Assembly: GCA_019309685.1 (NCBI GenBank)
Contig: JAFDFT010000018.1
Coordinates: 1-17,165, forward strand
DNA: 17,165 nt
Source: Deltaproteobacteria bacterium
GTDB taxonomy: Bacteria > Desulfobacterota > Desulfobacteria > Desulfobacterales > JAABPS01
Direction: 5' to 3'
Shown here piece by piece: positions 16,607 to 17,165 of this stretch. How positions within the stretch are numbered: the first letter of the stretch is position 1; each line of letters opens with the position of its first letter. Made by a program: the position numbers and the translations under genes. Below the pieces are notes generated by a model. It made no database searches, was not told where the DNA came from, and worked only from the letters and a program-made list of their open reading frames with translations.

Positions 16607-16947
16607 AAAAGCTAAAATCCAGAATTCTTTACCATGGAGGTTCTATTCCGGTTCCATCTTACTTTCAGAAAGGAAAAATCAAGCTGGAGGGCGATCAGCT
16701 TGAAATCTCAGCCAAAGGCAAAGAAACTAAATATGATATCCATATAAGTATCCCCGTAGAAAATATCCAATCAGTTTCAGCGCATGAAAATAAATATTAC
16801 AGTTCCACAGCCCATATGTTAAAGATCGAATTTATAGGACAGGATGGCAAGAAAGAAGATATTGATCTTGAAATCCGCTCTTTTGGCAAAAGAGGCCGCG
16901 CGCGCGCGATTTCACAGTTCTGGGCCAAAACGCTTTCAGAAAAGTAA
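16603..16947 (+). CDS. Hypothetical protein, 114 residues, beta-rich
   Basis: The preferred start is the ATG at 16603, with GGAGA seven bases upstream and an ATGA overlap with the 35-residue ORF; the ATG at 16585 has no such support. The product is basic and soluble, with alternating short beta strands (KGKIKLEGDQLEISAKG, then YDIHISIPVENIQSVSAHE, then LKIEFIGQDG) and a C-terminal helix (RARAISQFWAKTL). This pattern resembles small PH-like or bPH domains that sense or bind membranes, but no family was recognised. There is no signal peptide, so it is probably cytoplasmic. It does not obviously belong to the acyl-chain locus. Confidence 0.65.
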   Translation: MKKLKSRILYHGGSIPVPSYFQKGKIKLEGDQLEISAKGKETKYDIHISIPVENIQSVSAHENKYYSSTAHMLKIEFIGQDGKKEDIDLEIRSFGKRGRARAISQFWAKTLSEK

Positions 16948-16971
16948 TTTAAGAACAACTATAGAACACTT

Positions 16972-17000
16972 TTGAATGGAAAGTTTTTATATTCTATGGT
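16972..17000 (+). promoter_or_regulatory. Possible sigma-70 promoter for exported-protein gene
   Basis: TTGAAT (16972-16977) and TATGGT (16995-17000) are separated by 17 bases, the optimal spacing. The start codon of the next gene is about 47 bases further on. The match is moderate and the region is AT-rich, so a chance match is possible. Confidence 0.3.
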
Positions 17001-17046
17001 AAAAATAAGTAAGCTATCTTTTTAAAACCAATCTTTGGAGGCACTC

Positions 17047-17165
17047 ATGAATTTATCACTCAGCAAAGCAAGTATCTTCATTGTCGCAATTATTGCGATA
17101 GTACTGATTTTAGGGTTTGAGCCAATTGGAGTGAACAAGGCACAGGCTAAAATGACGATCATTTC
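17047..17165 (+). CDS. Exported protein, N-terminal fragment, cut by window end
   Basis: The ATG at 17047 follows an excellent GGAGG ribosome-binding site (17037-17041) at five bases. The 39 visible residues form a signal peptide: a short polar start, a hydrophobic core (SIFIVAIIAIVLILGF), and a probable cleavage after KAQA, followed by KMTIIS. That layout suits a periplasmic substrate-binding protein, but too little is visible to name a family. The gene has its own upstream gap and possible promoter, so it is probably a separate transcription unit. Confidence 0.7.
   Translation, partial: MNLSLSKASIFIVAIIAIVLILGFEPIGVNKAQAKMTII

Overview
The window looks like part of a chromosome from a Gram-negative, probably anaerobic bacterium, most likely a Desulfobacterota (Desulfobacterales-type) member. 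This is inferred from several cobalamin-binding radical SAM enzymes, an outer-membrane lipoprotein, a LolA-like periplasmic carrier, an RND/MMPL exporter, and the REP-like intergenic palindromes. No rRNA, tRNA, CRISPR array or transposase gene was seen. TGA ends several ordinary genes, so the standard bacterial code applies.

Layout. (1) 1-357, plus strand: the C-terminal end of an exopolysaccharide-type polysaccharide deacetylase. (2) 338-5484, minus strand: a class I methyltransferase with an N-terminal four-cysteine knuckle, overlapping an 817-residue two-module MMPL/RND exporter, and upstream of these a cobalamin-binding radical SAM enzyme. (3) 5485-5821: an AT-rich divergent control region. 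(4) 5822-6742, plus strand: a lipoprotein and an acyl carrier protein. (5) 6743-10162: an N-terminally truncated radical SAM/SPASM gene behind a REP-like palindrome, followed by a tightly overlapping trio (cobalamin-binding radical SAM, small membrane protein, class I methyltransferase). (6) 10163-14861: a 125-bp palindromic repeat, a LolA-like protein, a fused double ketosynthase coupled to it by an ATGA overlap, and a frameshifted CrtI/phytoene-desaturase-like flavoenzyme. (7) 14862-16331: a second copy-type cobalamin radical SAM gene, open over 454 codons except for one in-frame TGA. (8) 16332-17165: another REP-like palindrome, a coupled pair of small unknown genes, and the start of an exported protein.

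How the genes may work together. An acyl carrier protein, a ketosynthase fused to a degenerate chain-length-factor-like partner, a CrtI-like desaturase/isomerase, methyltransferases and several B12 radical SAM enzymes, next to a LolA-like carrier, a lipoprotein and an MMPL exporter, suggest a locus that builds an unusual modified acyl chain (polyene, methylated or cyclised) and moves it to the outer membrane. The gene set recalls aryl-polyene loci (LolA, MMPL, ketosynthases, ACP) and the clusters proposed for ladderane lipids (FabF, ACP, CrtI-like oxidoreductases, B12 radical SAM, methyltransferase), but matches neither exactly. No ketoreductase, dehydratase or thioesterase gene is in the window, so these would have to come from outside it. 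Three genes carry disabling or recoded changes (truncation, frameshift, in-frame TGA), so the locus may be decaying, may contain a selenoprotein, or may carry assembly errors. The sequence alone does not decide which.
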